Origin: Streptomyces sp. MP131-18
GTDB taxonomy: Bacteria > Actinomycetota > Actinomycetes > Streptomycetales > Streptomycetaceae
Direction: 5' to 3'
Assembly: GCF_001984575.1 (NCBI RefSeq)
Contig: NZ_LZNS01000001.1
Location: 186,001 to 250,000, forward strand
DNA length: 64,000 bases
The notes under the pieces were generated by a model. The model was given only the letters and a program-made list of their open reading frames with translations, did not search any database and was not told the origin of the DNA. The first letter of the stretch is position 1. The number at the start of each line of letters is the position of its first letter. Positions 7,000 to 15,795 of the stretch are shown here, piece after piece. The position numbers and the translations under genes were made by a program.

Positions 7000-9411
7000 C
7001 TACGGAGTCACCGTGAGGGTCACAGGGGTGGAAGGCCCATAGGCGATTTCTCCGTTTGGTGTGACCACAGCGGCGCTGAACTCGTGCCCGTCCTGCTCGG
7101 CAGCAGACGTGAACATGTACTCCGGGCCGGTCGCTCCGGGAATCGGGACGGCCTCCGCGGCATCCGGCGCCTTCTCGAACCACTGGTAGGCCGTCAGCAC
7201 GGTCCCGTTCTCGACCTCGGCGGTTAGCGTAGCGGTGTCACCCGCGGCGTACGCCGTCTCTCCTGCCACGATAACCGTCTGGCGGGGCGGGGCGCCGTGG
7301 TCGTCGACGTGGATGGTCACCGGGTCGGCCGTGATCGGGTCCGCAGCGCCGTTGCCGAAGGTCAGGGTCGCTCGCACCTCGACACCGTCCAGCGCCTGCT
7401 CGGCGACCAGCGAGTGATCGAGTCCGGAGGCATCGGGGAACGCACTCCACCTCTCGGCATCGGGCCACCTCCACTCCCAGTCGACCGTGTCCCCCTCACT
7501 GATCGGCGGGTCGGCGATCAGTGAGAATTCAACGGAGTTGCCCTGGTGGTAGTGGTCGGCAAGGTTGGCGAAAGCAAGGATCTGCTCGTCGGCTGGAGCG
7601 TCGGTCACCCGGAGCTGTACGGCTTCGCGGATGGTGACATTCCCCTTGGTGATGACAAAGTACAGCGACTGGCCGTCGTCGGCCATCGTCATCGTCTTTT
7701 CGAACGACAGGGCCTCGGGGCCGGTGCCTTCCTCGAGTACCGTCTCGTAGGGCATCCGCCAGGAGTAGGTGGCACCCTCCAGCTCGGGGTAGACCGAGGC
7801 GTTGATCTGCAGCGTGGTGCCCTCTCGGTAGAGCGACTGAAGTCCTTCGAACAACACCTCGCGCTCGTTGATCTCGACTGGCACCGGGCGCGACTGCGCA
7901 ACGGCGATGCCGTCCCTGACCACGCGGATGGCGTACTCGCCCTCCATCGCGATTGCGGAGGTCACGACTACACGGTCGGGTTCGGGGAAGGACACCGTGC
8001 TCTGGCCGTCCGCCGCATCGAACCACGGGCTGTCCCATCGTTTGACCAGTTCCAGCGTCTCGCCCTCGGCAGCGCCTCGGCCCGAGATGGCCAGCTCGAA
8101 CGAGTCCCCGGCGTAAATCGGCCCCTCGTCCGCACGGGTGAGCACTGGCACGTCGCCGTCCGGCTCGACCGCGATCGGCGCCCACGCAGTCTCTGCTTCG
8201 ACGGTTCTGCCGGTGAGCAGCTGCGCCTTGATCTCATATCCGTCATCCGAGGCGGACAGGGCTCGGACAAGCCGCGGCCCCGAACCGGCGACGTAGCCGC
8301 TGGAGGTCGAGCCGACTCCGCGGATGACCCAGCGGAAGCTCTGATCCTCCTCGGCGGTGACACCCACGGCGTCGGCCACCAGTTCGTCACCGGGCCGGTA
8401 GGACGCCGCCACCCCGTCGATGCGGAACGGCTCGCCGCCCGGCTCGGTCACGTCGATGGTGACCGGGGCCGATGTCGACGGCTCGGCCAGGTTCGCCACC
8501 TCGGGCACGAAACGCGTGGTCACGGACTGGCTGCCGAGGCCGAGTGCGTCGGTGGTCATCGTGGCCTTACCGTCAACCACCAGCTCGTGGCCGAGCACGG
8601 CATCACCGGCACGGAACTCCAGGAAGCCGCTGACCGATGCCGGACTCACCGACGCCGCCAGATCGACGCTCTCTCCGAGCGTGAGCCGCGTCGCCGACGA
8701 AGTCAGGGTGGAGCTGGTGGCAACGGTCTCGGGGAGATCGCCGACGACGAACGTGTACGTGGCAGTCGCGCTGACGGGATCACCGGAGCGCAACGCCTCG
8801 GCCTCGACTGTGAGGTGGTAAGTACCGGCCTGGGTGAATGCCCAGTTCGCGTGCTTGTGAGCCCGCCCGATCTCGAACGAAGCGTAATCCTCATCCGAGG
8901 ACCACAGCCGGTCGACGGAACCGGGCCCGTCCGTGGTGAACAGCTCCACGTCACCGGGCCCGTCGACCTCCTTGAGGGTGAACGTGGTCCGGTCGTCGTC
9001 AAGAGCGCCGGCCGGTACCGACTCTGTGGAGAAACCGGGCCACAACTGGCCGGCTCCGGGGTTCGCTTCCGGCGCCAGCCAGACGGGGGCCCCTTCCGGT
9101 GCGATGAACTCGAAGCCCTCGGGGACCGTCGCCGCCGAGTCATCGTCGATGTGGAACCACACCTCGTCTGCCGCGAATCGCGTCCCCATGCCCTCGGGCA
9201 CATCTGCCTTGCTGCCAAGGCTTAGGGTCGAATCGTCCATGAATGTCGCGACCGCATCCGCATGAAGATCCTGCAGAACTCGATACTCCTGCGGTTCAGG
9301 GGCCGACCCGTCGGCCGCCAGCGCCGGCGCGCTCTGCAAAGTGATCACTGTGGAAACGACCGTCACGGTCGCCAGACATGCCACAGCACGACGCATGAGC
9401 CCGGATATCAA
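7000..9411 (-). CDS. Secreted choice-of-anchor-M / actinobacterial surface repeat protein
   Basis: An 803-aa protein. Residues 1-33 form a Sec signal peptide with cleavage expected after APALA. Residues about 45-220 match the choice-of-anchor M (actinobacterial surface-anchored) domain, with the typical VLQDLHADAVATF, ADEVWFHIDDDSAATVPEG and GRAHKHANWAFTQAGTYHL elements. The rest is a string of Ig-like segments (for example SGFLEFRAGDAVLGHE at about 265-280). It stops at LTVTP with no LPxTG motif or C-terminal membrane helix, so anchoring must be by another route or it is released. Proteins with this domain are typically encoded beside Mn/Zn ABC transporters; here a Zur-box-like site lies about 110 bp upstream. 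A role in zinc capture at the cell surface is inference. Confidence 0.8.
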   Translation of the reverse strand: MISGLMRRAVACLATVTVVSTVITLQSAPALAADGSAPEPQEYRVLQDLHADAVATFMDDSTLSLGSKADVPEGMGTRFAADEVWFHIDDDSAATVPEGFEFIAPEGAPVWLAPEANPGAGQLWPGFSTESVPAGALDDDRTTFTLKEVDGPGDVELFTTDGPGSVDRLWSSDEDYASFEIGRAHKHANWAFTQAGTYHLTVEAEALRSGDPVSATATYTFVVGDLPETVATSSTLTSSATRLTLGESVDLAASVSPASVSGFLEFRAGDAVLGHELVVDGKATMTTDALGLGSQSVTTRFVPEVANLAEPSTSAPVTIDVTEPGGEPFRIDGVAASYRPGDELVADAVGVTAEEDQSFRWVIRGVGSTSSGYVAGSGPRLVRALSASDDGYEIKAQLLTGRTVEAETAWAPIAVEPDGDVPVLTRADEGPIYAGDSFELAISGRGAAEGETLELVKRWDSPWFDAADGQSTVSFPEPDRVVVTSAIAMEGEYAIRVVRDGIAVAQSRPVPVEINEREVLFEGLQSLYREGTTLQINASVYPELEGATYSWRMPYETVLEEGTGPEALSFEKTMTMADDGQSLYFVITKGNVTIREAVQLRVTDAPADEQILAFANLADHYHQGNSVEFSLIADPPISEGDTVDWEWRWPDAERWSAFPDASGLDHSLVAEQALDGVEVRATLTFGNGAADPITADPVTIHVDDHGAPPRQTVIVAGETAYAAGDTATLTAEVENGTVLTAYQWFEKAPDAAEAVPIPGATGPEYMFTSAAEQDGHEFSAAVVTPNGEIAYGPSTPVTLTVTP

Positions 9412-9779
9412 CAGGCGCTCCTTTCTGTCCTGCCCTCAGGAGTGCGGGCAGGACAGTGGGATCGGAGCCTCAAGGCACACAGGGGGCGGGGGCGCCGCCA
9501 CCCGAAAGAGAGACCCCTAAATGAAAACGATTACGCTTACCAACTGATGGTATGGGCAGCGGCTCCCAGGGACAAGATCCGAAGCGGCCCTGTCATTCGC
9601 GGCCAGGCCTCAGGCCCGGTGGTCGTGTTCACGGAGCGTGCGCTCCTCCAGTTCGCCAACGCTGTTGAGCCAGCGCGGCACGTTCTGGGGAACGGACGAC
9701 GCGCCCCTCGGAGAGGACGCCGCCATCGACAGCGCCAAGCACGGCCGCGATATCCGCCGACGTTGCCGTTCGTTCACCT
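9412..9779. other. Intergenic region with Zur-box-like site; no gene recognised
   Basis: The 368 bp between the surface-protein start and the CobW stop holds the Zur-box-like site at 9518-9543 and an eight-codon open frame starting at 9521 that overlaps it. Several short frames exist on both strands, but none gives a recognisable protein; I looked for a ribosomal-protein paralogue of the kind Zur often controls and did not find one. Confidence 0.5.
9518..9543. promoter_or_regulatory. Zur-box-like operator upstream of the surface protein
   Basis: TGAAAACGATTACGCTTA at 9522-9539 has one half-site (TGAAAACG) very close to the actinobacterial Zur consensus (TGAAAATgATTTTCA) and a weaker second half. 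It is about 110 bp upstream of the start at 9411 on the minus strand and is the first of five such sites in the window. Confidence 0.5.
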
Positions 9780-11057
9780 TCACAGGTGGTTCTCCCGCCG
9801 TCCGCCGAGGGAGAGATCGTGCGCATGGAAGTGCTGGTGGCGCGCGGGCGGCGCGTCCCATGCCGGGAAGGGGTCGACCAGCCGGGCCCAGGCCTCGGGG
9901 CCCGAGCGCCACTCACCCTCGTCCAACAGGCAGGTCGCCAACGCCGTACGCAGCTCTTCCTGAGCCAACTCGGTCCCGATGAAGACGAGTTCCTGACCAT
10001 CGGAGAGGCCGCCAGCGGCGGGTGCGGCGCGGACGCCCGACGGCTCGAACCGCGCCACCGAGCCCGCCTGCGACCACAGCCCGATCAGCGTGGGCCGAGA
10101 CGCCAGCCAAAAGAACCCCTTGGAGCGGAGGATCACGCCGAACGCGCCACCGTCCATCTGTTCGGTGACGAACCGCCACAGTCGACCAGGATGGAAGGGA
10201 CGATCCGCGCGGAAGAGGAGACTGGAGATCCCGTACTCTTCGGTCTCCGGCACATGGTCACCGTTCAGCTCCGCCAGCCACCCGGGCGCCTCCTGGGCCC
10301 GCGCGAGGTCGAAGGCACCGGTGCCGAGGATCTCGCCGACCGGGATGCGCCCATGGGAGGCACGCAGGACCCGGGCCGCAGGGTTGAGTCGGCGCAGGGC
10401 CGCCTCCAAGCGGTCGGCCTCGTCCGCCGGGACAAGGTCGACCTTGTTGAGCAAGAGGACGTCCGCGAACTCGACCTGGTCGGCGAGCAGGTCGCTGACG
10501 GTTCGCTCGTCCTCCTCGTACTGGTCGAGTCCGCGCTCGACCAGGGCGTCGCCGCGCCCCAGTTCGATCAGGAAGTTCGCGGCGTCCACCACGGTGACCA
10601 TGGTGTCCAGGCGGGCCAGGTCACCGAGCGTCGCCCCGTCGTCGCGAGGGAAGGAGAAGGTGGCGGCAACAGGCATGGGCTCGGAGATCCCGCTCGACTC
10701 GATCAGCAGGTAGTCGAAACGGCCGGTTCGCGCCAGCCGTTCCACCTCCTCCAGCAGATCGTCCCGCAGCGTGCAGCAGATGCACCCGTTGGTCATCTCC
10801 ACCAGCCGCTCCTCGGTGCGGGAGAGCGACCCTCCGTCGCGGACCAGGGCGGCGTCAATGTTGATCTCGCTCATGTCATTGACGATCACCGCGACCCGCA
10901 GTCCCTCGCGGTTGCCGAGCACATTATTGAGCAGGGTGGTCTTGCCGGCGCCGAGGAAACCGGAGAGCACGGTCACGGGAAGCCGGGAGTCCGCTCCCGC
11001 GCGAGCGGTTGTCGCTTCCGCGGTGCCGGGACCGCCGACCGGGCCGGGTTGGTGCAT
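9780..11057 (-). CDS. CobW/COG0523 G3E GTPase (zinc-metallochaperone type)
   Basis: A 425-aa protein counted from ATG 11057. It has a Walker [10 protein letters not shown] (33-41), the COG0523 metal motif [10 protein letters not shown] (Cys92, Cys94, Cys95), [12 protein letters not shown] (guanine specificity) and a C-terminal CobW_C domain. It ends with a His-rich tail containing HQHFHAH. These GTPases deliver metal to client proteins; the Zur-regulated members act in zinc starvation. It is divergent from the salicylate synthase, sharing a 47-bp spacer with a Zur box. A longer frame extends to 11243 but overlaps the synthase gene, so 11057 is preferred. Intact, unlike the second CobW-like gene at 46.3 kb. 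Confidence 0.9.
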   Translation of the reverse strand: MHQPGPVGGPGTAEATTARAGADSRLPVTVLSGFLGAGKTTLLNNVLGNREGLRVAVIVNDMSEINIDAALVRDGGSLSRTEERLVEMTNGCICCTLRDDLLEEVERLARTGRFDYLLIESSGISEPMPVAATFSFPRDDGATLGDLARLDTMVTVVDAANFLIELGRGDALVERGLDQYEEDERTVSDLLADQVEFADVLLLNKVDLVPADEADRLEAALRRLNPAARVLRASHGRIPVGEILGTGAFDLARAQEAPGWLAELNGDHVPETEEYGISSLLFRADRPFHPGRLWRFVTEQMDGGAFGVILRSKGFFWLASRPTLIGLWSQAGSVARFEPSGVRAAPAAGGLSDGQELVFIGTELAQEELRTALATCLLDEGEWRSGPEAWARLVDPFPAWDAPPARHQHFHAHDLSLGGRRENHL

Positions 11058-11070
11058 CGTGAACCCCTTA

Positions 11071-11098
11071 TTGAAAATGATTGCCGTTTGCGTATAGT
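11071..11098 (+). promoter_or_regulatory. Zur box overlapping the salicylate synthase promoter; leaderless start
   Basis: TTGAAA at 11071-11076 and TATAGT at 11093-11098, 16 bp apart, make a good sigma-70-type promoter. The Zur-like TGAAAATGATTGCCG (11072-11086) covers the -35 and the spacer, the classic place for repression. The ATG at 11105 is only six bases after the -10 element, so the transcript should begin at or next to the start codon (leaderless). The same operator is positioned to control the divergent CobW gene. Confidence 0.7.
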
Positions 11099-11104
11099 AC
11101 CGCC

Positions 11105-12493
11105 ATGACTCGCGACGCCCTCCCCCTGCCCGAGCAGCGCCCGACCGCGACCGTCGGCGACCTCTTTCCGACTTATGTCGAACGCGAGGTCTCCCTTGCC
11201 ACCGACCCGTTGACCACGGCCGTGGCCCTGTCCGCCGCGTCACTGGAGCCCTATCTGCTCTACGAGCACGGAGGCGGCGTGACCTGGGTCGAGGGAGAGG
11301 CCGGAGTCGCGGAGATCGGCCCCGGTGGCCCCTCGGTCACCGTCGCGGGCGAGCGCGTCCAGGTAACGGACGGCATTGCCCCGTTGGCCGCGGTCGGCCG
11401 GGTGCTCGACGCGATGGGGCTGCCGGCCTACGGCTGGGCCACGTATGAGTTGAGCTGGCTCCTCCACGACACACGGCCCGTGACCGGCCCCGTCCTTCGG
11501 CTGGCGCTGCCGCGCCGGGAGGCCCGGTTCCTGGAGGGCGGCGTCGTGCGGCTCCGGGCCGAGTCCAGCCGTGCCCTGGACGCCTTGGTGGACCAGCTGA
11601 CGGCCGCCTCGACCGTCATGCCCGCGCACCATGACGAGCGGGTGGCCGCGGATTTGGACCAGTACGGGGCGGACGACTACCGCAAGGCGGTCGCCGCCGC
11701 GATCGACGACATCCAGGCCGGACTTCTGGAAAAGGTCATCGTCTCCCGGCGGGTGCCCGTATGGGAGGCCGTGGATCTCCCCGCCAGCTATCTGGTCGGA
11801 CGCCGGGCGAACGACCCCGCACGTTCTTTCCTGCTGCGCTCGGGTGGCTGGGAGGCGGCCGGTTTCAGCCCCGAGATTGTCACGCAGGTTACGGCCGACG
11901 GCACCGTGCACGCCCAACCTCTCGCCGGTACAAGGGCGTTGAACGGGGACCGGACCGCCGATCTGGCTCGGCGTGCCGAGCTGTACCGGGACGCCAAGGA
12001 GGTGTACGAGCACGCCGTCTCGGTGCGGACCGCCGCGGAGGAGCTGGCGCACGCATGTTCACCTGGCTCGGTCCGGATCGACGACTTCATGTCGGTCAGC
12101 GACCGGGGCAGCGTACAGCATCTCGCCTCCCACCTGACCGGCCGCCTCGCCGGGGGGAAGACGCGCTGGGACGCACTGGCCGCACTCTTTCCCGCCGTCA
12201 CCGCGTCCGGCATCCCCAAGCGGCGGGCCTGCGACTGGATAGACGAGGTCGAACCGACCGAACGGGGCCTGTACAGCGGGGCGGTGATCGCCGCGGACGG
12301 CGAGGGGGCGCTCGACGCGGCGCTCGTGCTGCGCAGCGTCTACCGACGCGACGGGCAGACCTGGCTGCGCGCGGGCGCCGGCGTGGTCGCCCAGTCCGAC
12401 CCCGAACGTGAACTGGAGGAAACTCGCGAGAAGTTGCGCAGTGTAGGCCGCCATCTCATGCCCCAGTCCTCGCCGGAGCACCCTGGCCGCTGA
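11105..12493 (+). CDS. Salicylate synthase (MbtI/Irp9/YbtS family)
   Basis: A 462-aa chorismate-utilising enzyme that would convert chorismate to isochorismate and then eliminate pyruvate to give salicylate, the starter unit of the NRPS. Family signatures visible are [67 protein letters not shown] and WLRAGAGVV. The length matches the family (about 430-460). TASGIPK is the form seen in salicylate synthases. ATG 11105 is chosen; the in-frame ATG 11081 lies inside the operator and upstream of the -10 element. No separate isochorismate pyruvate lyase is needed. It is convergent with the ABC ATPase, 16 bp away. Confidence 0.92.
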   Translation: MTRDALPLPEQRPTATVGDLFPTYVEREVSLATDPLTTAVALSAASLEPYLLYEHGGGVTWVEGEAGVAEIGPGGPSVTVAGERVQVTDGIAPLAAVGRVLDAMGLPAYGWATYELSWLLHDTRPVTGPVLRLALPRREARFLEGGVVRLRAESSRALDALVDQLTAASTVMPAHHDERVAADLDQYGADDYRKAVAAAIDDIQAGLLEKVIVSRRVPVWEAVDLPASYLVGRRANDPARSFLLRSGGWEAAGFSPEIVTQVTADGTVHAQPLAGTRALNGDRTADLARRAELYRDAKEVYEHAVSVRTAAEELAHACSPGSVRIDDFMSVSDRGSVQHLASHLTGRLAGGKTRWDALAALFPAVTASGIPKRRACDWIDEVEPTERGLYSGAVIAADGEGALDAALVLRSVYRRDGQTWLRAGAGVVAQSDPERELEETREKLRSVGRHLMPQSSPEHPGR

Positions 12494-12509
12494 CCCGGGT
12501 ACGACGGTC

Positions 12510-13997
12510 TCAGCGGGGGCCTCCGCCCGTCGTAGCGGCTTGCTCTCCCGTGATCACCCGTCCCTCCGTCAGCGTCACCACCCGGTCGGCCGCAGCGCGG
12601 ACCTCCGGGTCGTGGGTGATCAGTACCATGCCCAGCCCCGCCGTGTGCCGCAGCTCCGTCAGCAGTTCCAGCACAGAGTCGCGGGTCTCCGTGTCCAGGG
12701 CGGAGGTCACCTCGTCGCAGACCAGCACCCGAGGGCTGGCTGCCAGAGCCCGCGCCAGGCTGACGCGTTGCCGTTCCCCGCCGGACAGCTCGTGGGGCAG
12801 CCGCCCCAACAACACCGGCGACAGCCCGACCCGTTCCAGCAACCGCACCGCTTCCTCTTCGAGGACGCCGTTCCCGCCCTCGGCCAGCGGGCGCAACAGC
12901 GCCCTGCGCACCGACTCACGCGGGTTGAGCGCCGCCACCGAGTCCTGGGCCACCAGTTGGAGCGCTCGGCGCTGGGCCCGGGTGCGCCGGCGGAAGTCCG
13001 CCGGGACCGGGGCGCCCGCCAAGCGGAGTTCACCGGACCAGGAAGGGTGCAGTCCGAGCAGGCAGCGGGCGACCGTACTCTTACCCGCGCCAGACGGCCC
13101 GACCAGAGCCGTGCAACCGCCGGCCCGGACGGTCAGGGAGACCCCCTCGACGGCGACGCGGCGGCCGTGCGTGGCCCGCAGGCCGTCGAGTTCCAACAGG
13201 GGAGGCCCAGCCGGTTCGGGCGGGCTTGCCAGCCGTGGGGTCGGCCGGGGCATGGTGTCGGAGCGGCGCCGCGGTTCGAGCCGTCCCTCTTCGGTCCGGA
13301 GGACCCGGTCCGCGAGCGCCTCGATCAGCTGCCTGTCATGGCTGACCAACAGCATCGCTCCGCCGGCCTGGCGGTGACGCTCGCTCAGGCGTGCCGTCAG
13401 GTCCTCGGCGAGGCCCGGATCGAGTCCGCTGGTCGGCTCGTCCAGGACCAGCAGCCGCGGGTCGCCGATAGTGGCGACCGCCAGGGCGAGGCGCTGTGCC
13501 TGGCCACCCGAGACCTGGTGGGGATAACGCCGGAGGAAGGCGGGGTCCGTCGGCAGTTCCACCTCGTTCAGGGCAGCCCGTATCCGACGCTCCCGCTCGG
13601 CCCGGTCCGGCACACGCCGACCCGAGGGCACGACCAGAGCGGCGGCCTCACGCAAAGTGCTGCCCAGCCGCCGCGCCGGGTTGAGCGCGGACGCCGGGTC
13701 CTGGCCCAGGAAACCCACCAGTCGGCCGCGCACCCGCGACCGTCCCGCGGGGGTGAAAGGGTCGAACCCGGCGACCCGCACGCTCCCCGAGCGCAGGGTG
13801 AGCCCCTCGCGCACCCGCCCCAGCAGGCTCAGCGCGAGGGTCGTCTTTCCCGAGCCGGAACGCCCCACCAGAGCCAGCACCTCGCCGGTGCGCAACGTCA
13901 GGTCGACCCCGTCCAGGACCGGTCGCTCGCCGACGCCACGCTCGACGACAAGCCCACGGACCTCGGCCAGCACCGTCGATCCGGTGGTCGGTTTCAC
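12510..13997 (-). CDS. Opp/Nik-type ABC importer, fused double ATPase subunit
   Basis: A 495-aa protein with two complete ABC ATPase domains in one chain, equivalent to DppD-DppF or NikD-NikE. Domain 1 has Walker A GRSGSGKTT, signature VSGGQAQR and Walker B LLVLDEPTSGLD; domain 2 has GPSGAGKST, LSGGERQR and VLVCDEVTSALD. It is the last gene of a minus-strand operon (ligase, ferredoxin, binding protein, two permeases, this gene); the start overlaps the preceding stop by 4 bp. It powers import of the ligand bound by the 15792-17375 protein, here presumably the metal-charged product or a metal chelate. Confidence 0.9.
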   Translation of the reverse strand: MKPTTGSTVLAEVRGLVVERGVGERPVLDGVDLTLRTGEVLALVGRSGSGKTTLALSLLGRVREGLTLRSGSVRVAGFDPFTPAGRSRVRGRLVGFLGQDPASALNPARRLGSTLREAAALVVPSGRRVPDRAERERRIRAALNEVELPTDPAFLRRYPHQVSGGQAQRLALAVATIGDPRLLVLDEPTSGLDPGLAEDLTARLSERHRQAGGAMLLVSHDRQLIEALADRVLRTEEGRLEPRRRSDTMPRPTPRLASPPEPAGPPLLELDGLRATHGRRVAVEGVSLTVRAGGCTALVGPSGAGKSTVARCLLGLHPSWSGELRLAGAPVPADFRRRTRAQRRALQLVAQDSVAALNPRESVRRALLRPLAEGGNGVLEEEAVRLLERVGLSPVLLGRLPHELSGGERQRVSLARALAASPRVLVCDEVTSALDTETRDSVLELLTELRHTAGLGMVLITHDPEVRAAADRVVTLTEGRVITGEQAATTGGGPR

Positions 13998-14845
13998 GAG
14001 TCGCTCCTCGCAGAGTCAAAGTGCCTCATACGTCCGGCCACACGGTCGGCGAGCAGGTTCACCGCGACCGCGAAGGCGGCCAACAGCGCGGCGGGCAGCA
14101 GGACGGGCAGTGGATTGAGCGCGGTGCCGGCGAGGTTTTCGCGGATCATGCGCCCCCAGTTCGCGTTCGGCGCCCCTCGGCCCAGGCCGAGGAACCCGGC
14201 CGTGGCGGTGAGGTGCACGGCAGCAACGAACCGAATGCCCGCATCGGCCAGCACCGTGCCCGCGATGTTGGGCAGTACGTCATACCGGACCACGGCCGGC
14301 CAACTGTCGCCCCGCGCCCGCGCGGTCAGCACGTACCCCGTGCCGGCCACCTGACGCGTGGCGGCCCTGACCACGCGCAGGGAGAACGGCGTAGAGGCGA
14401 GTCCGACCGCCAGCAGCACCGCCGCATCGTTGTCGGGCGCCCCCGTGGCCAGCAGCATCAGGAGCAGCAACGAGGGGAACACCGCGAGCAGGTCCACCCC
14501 GCGCATCACCATCTCCCCGCCGCGCTCCGCCGTGAGGCCCAGCCAGACCCCAGCCCCCGCCCCCAGCAGCGTGGCCAGCGCCGTGGCGCCGACGGAGAGC
14601 GCCAGCACCACCCAGCCACCGTGCAGGAGCCGGGTCGCGACATCGCGACCCAGAAAGTCGGTGCCGAGCGGATGGCCGGGGCCGGGGGCAGCGAATGGCG
14701 GTCCGACCTGCTCGGTGGGGGAGCCGGTGGCCAGCAGCGGGCCGAGGAACGCGACCGCGAGCACCAGCAGGCAGACGCCCGCACAGCACCAGGTGAGAAG
14801 TCCGGACGTGTCGCGCGAACGCCCCTCGGAAAACGCGGGCCTCAC
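13994..14845 (-). CDS. Opp/Nik-type ABC importer permease (DppC/NikC-like)
   Basis: A 283-aa inner-membrane protein with about six helices. The N-terminal segment LGPLLATGSP...HPLGTDFLGRDVATRLLHG is typical of DppC/NikC permeases, and the EAA loop is visible around YVLTARARGDS. GTG 14845 is chosen because its GTGA overlaps the preceding permease stop; the much longer upstream frame is a shadow of that permease. It pairs with the 14842-15795 protein. Confidence 0.88.
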   Translation of the reverse strand: MRPAFSEGRSRDTSGLLTWCCAGVCLLVLAVAFLGPLLATGSPTEQVGPPFAAPGPGHPLGTDFLGRDVATRLLHGGWVVLALSVGATALATLLGAGAGVWLGLTAERGGEMVMRGVDLLAVFPSLLLLMLLATGAPDNDAAVLLAVGLASTPFSLRVVRAATRQVAGTGYVLTARARGDSWPAVVRYDVLPNIAGTVLADAGIRFVAAVHLTATAGFLGLGRGAPNANWGRMIRENLAGTALNPLPVLLPAALLAAFAVAVNLLADRVAGRMRHFDSARSDS

Positions 14846-15795
14846 CGTGCGCTCCCGCGCCGTGGGTCCAGCGCCCTGGCCGCGATATCGGCCAGAAGCA
14901 CGGTCGCGAGGGTGATCGCGCACAGGACGAGGGCGATGCCCTGGACCAGTGGGACATCCCGATGGGCTACGGCCTGTTGGAGTTCCAGCCCGATGCCGGG
15001 ATAGCCGAAGACGGTCTCCACCACGATCGCACCGCCGACCAGGGCACCACTCACCAGGCCGAACGCCTGGGTAGCGGGCGCCAGCGCGCCGGGCAGCACA
15101 TGGCGCACCGCCAGACGCGTCCCGGCGATACCGCGTAGGCGGGCAGCCTCCACCCAGGGCGAGGCCGCCACCTCGGCGCCGGCGGAACGGACGAGCCGGG
15201 TACCCACGGCGATGCCCGAGGCCGCGAGCGTCAGCACGGGCAGGACAAGGATCTCCGGTGTGCCCAGCGGAGTGCCGCCCAGGGGCACCAGGGACACCTG
15301 GGGAAGCAGGTCCGCCTCGGCGGCCATCAGCCACAACAACACGGTGGCCAGCACAAACTCCGGCAGCCCCGCGACCAACAGGACCCCGGTCGAGACCACG
15401 CGGTCGCTACGCCGACCGGCTCGGGCCCCGGCCAGCAGGCCGAGGGTGACCGACACCGGGACCGTCACCAGAAGGGCCAGCCCAGCCAACAGGAGGCTGT
15501 TGGGCAGGCGGGACCCGATCAGCTCGGTCACCGCCCGCCCGCCTGTATAGGCCGTTCCCAGGTCCCCGCGCAACGCGCCGCCTGCCCATTCCAGGTACCG
15601 CGTCACGGGGTCACGGTCGAGCCCCAGCCGGTCGCGGACGGCATCGCGTTCGGCCTCGGTGGCGCTCGGGCCGGCGATGGCACTGACCGCATCACCGGGG
15701 AGCAGCTCCGTCGCCCCGAAGACCAGTGCCGACAGGGCCCCCAGTGTCGGGACCGCGACGGCCAGGCGCCGCAGGAGGAAGGGGCCCCAGCTCAC
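14842..15795 (-). CDS. Opp/Nik-type ABC importer permease (DppB/NikB-like)
   Basis: A 317-aa membrane protein with the standard DppB start (LLRRLAVAVPTLGALSALVF), followed by LPGDAVSAIAG and DRLGLDRDPVTRYLEW, which are conserved in DppB/NikB permeases, plus five or six hydrophobic segments and the VETVFGYPGIG motif near the C-terminus. Start GTG 15795 overlaps the binding-protein stop (GTGA), which supports translational coupling; the longer upstream frame is a shadow. Confidence 0.88.
   Translation of the reverse strand: MSWGPFLLRRLAVAVPTLGALSALVFGATELLPGDAVSAIAGPSATEAERDAVRDRLGLDRDPVTRYLEWAGGALRGDLGTAYTGGRAVTELIGSRLPNSLLLAGLALLVTVPVSVTLGLLAGARAGRRSDRVVSTGVLLVAGLPEFVLATVLLWLMAAEADLLPQVSLVPLGGTPLGTPEILVLPVLTLAASGIAVGTRLVRSAGAEVAASPWVEAARLRGIAGTRLAVRHVLPGALAPATQAFGLVSGALVGGAIVVETVFGYPGIGLELQQAVAHRDVPLVQGIALVLCAITLATVLLADIAARALDPRRGSAR

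Noticed and set aside
9610..9779. Possible small ribosomal-protein paralogue behind the CobW gene
   Set aside because: Zur regulons often include L28, L33, S14 or S18 paralogues, but none of the three minus-strand frames shows their motifs.
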